14,408 nucleotides of DNA from Zhenhengia stercoravium (GTDB lineage Bacteria > Bacillota > Clostridia > Lachnospirales > Cellulosilyticaceae): contig JAHLFD010000275.1 in assembly GCA_018883975.1 (NCBI GenBank), positions 1 to 14,408 on the forward strand. Reading direction: 5' to 3'. Shown here piece by piece: positions 14,126-14,408 of this stretch (positions are counted from its first letter, which is position 1; each line of letters opens with the position of its first letter). The notes under the pieces are model-generated. The model was given only the letters and a program-made list of their open reading frames with translations. It did not search any database and had not been told where the DNA came from. The position numbers were made by a program, and so were the translations under genes.

Positions 14126-14257
14126 CTATTTGATTGGATTTCCATTAAAGTCCTCATAACTTGTTTGTTTCTTAGCTTCACCATGGTTATTTTGGTGTTC
14201 ATGTAGGCGTCTTCTTCTTTCACCTTTTTGCTGAGATTGATTAGGTTTATGATTCAT
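14126..14257 (-). CDS. Small hydrophilic basic protein of 43 residues, function unknown
   Basis: The frame runs ATG to TAG and encodes 43 residues starting MNHKPNQSQQKGERRRRLHE, rich in Gln, Asn, His, Lys and Arg, with no hydrophobic segment and no cysteine, ending SYEDFNGNPIK. GAAAGGA lies about 11 bases upstream, with AAAGG also immediately before the ATG, and a strong terminator starts 8 bp after the stop. This framing makes it more credible than the longer open frame on the same strand (14008-14223), which would read through that terminator. The run of four arginines could bind nucleic acid, and the composition recalls small sporulation-associated proteins, but I recognise no family. Confidence 0.6.
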   Translation of the reverse strand: MNHKPNQSQQKGERRRRLHEHQNNHGEAKKQTSYEDFNGNPIK

Positions 14258-14408
14258 CCTTTAACACATCCTTTCAAAGATAGTTTATACTTATCATCTT
14301 GAAGTTATGTGTCTATAAGAAGACTGTTTATTTTTCCTATTTCAGTTCTTACCTATTCTTATTTAACCCTTTATAAGTCTTTTTCGTCTTACTTACCTAT
14401 CTGTCTTA
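14258..14408. other. AT-rich right edge, no gene recognised
   Basis: These 151 bases probably hold the promoter of the 43-residue protein gene. A TATAAA on the minus strand near 14283-14288 is one possible -10 box, but no convincing -35 box pairs with it. I see no other feature. Confidence 0.4.

Noticed and set aside
14008..14223. Open frame of 71 codons on the minus strand upstream of the sirtuin
   Set aside because: It reads straight through a strong terminator (14084-14117), overlaps the sirtuin start, has no good ribosome binding site, and overlaps a better-supported 43-codon frame.

Overview
The window looks like chromosomal DNA of a low-GC, anaerobic Gram-positive bacterium, most likely a clostridium (Lachnospirales-like). 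The reasons are its AT-rich base composition, strong AGGAGG-type ribosome binding sites, near-consensus sigma-A promoters, many intrinsic terminators, a PyrR attenuator, and radical-SAM/flavodoxin tetrapyrrole chemistry. This placement is an inference from style and gene families. No tRNA, rRNA, CRISPR array, insertion sequence or phage gene was seen.

Layout. (1) 1-2508: a radical SAM protein of the HemN/HemW/HutW superfamily, cut off by the left edge, is co-transcribed with a short-chain flavodoxin. An unusually cysteine-rich AraC-type regulator is divergent from them. The shared 150-bp intergenic region holds a good Fur-box match over and next to the promoters, so an iron-controlled anaerobic haem-degradation unit (compare ChuW/HutW/HmuW with HmuF) is a reasonable hypothesis. 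(2) 2516-4082: a sodium:dicarboxylate-family (DAACS) transporter sits behind a complete PyrR-type attenuator, with consensus promoter, PyrR-binding hairpin, 11-bp antiterminator and intrinsic terminator. This ties an atypical transporter to pyrimidine sufficiency and is the clearest new link in the window. (3) 4123-6031: a small two-helix membrane protein, then a HAD phosphatase and exonuclease III operon in which exonuclease III carries a single-base frameshift. (4) 6031-13229: a seven-gene minus-strand operon from a perfect-consensus promoter to a strong terminator. In order it encodes a MalK/MsmX-type ATPase, a lipoprotein solute-binding protein, two permeases, a UbiA-family prenyltransferase-like membrane protein, a cytosolic NMT1/SsuA-fold protein without a signal peptide, and an MFS transporter. 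(5) 13284-14257: a sirtuin whose terminator starts inside its last codons, and a 43-residue hydrophilic protein with its own terminator.

How the parts work together. Most of the window is about uptake. The left end may release iron from haem. The PyrR-controlled carrier may import a pyrimidine or a pyrimidine precursor. The large operon joins a carbohydrate-type ABC importer to membrane and ligand-binding proteins that do not normally belong to such importers. The overlapping start and stop codons at ATPase/lipoprotein, lipoprotein/permease, permease/permease and permease/UbiA argue that at least five of its genes are translated as one coupled unit.
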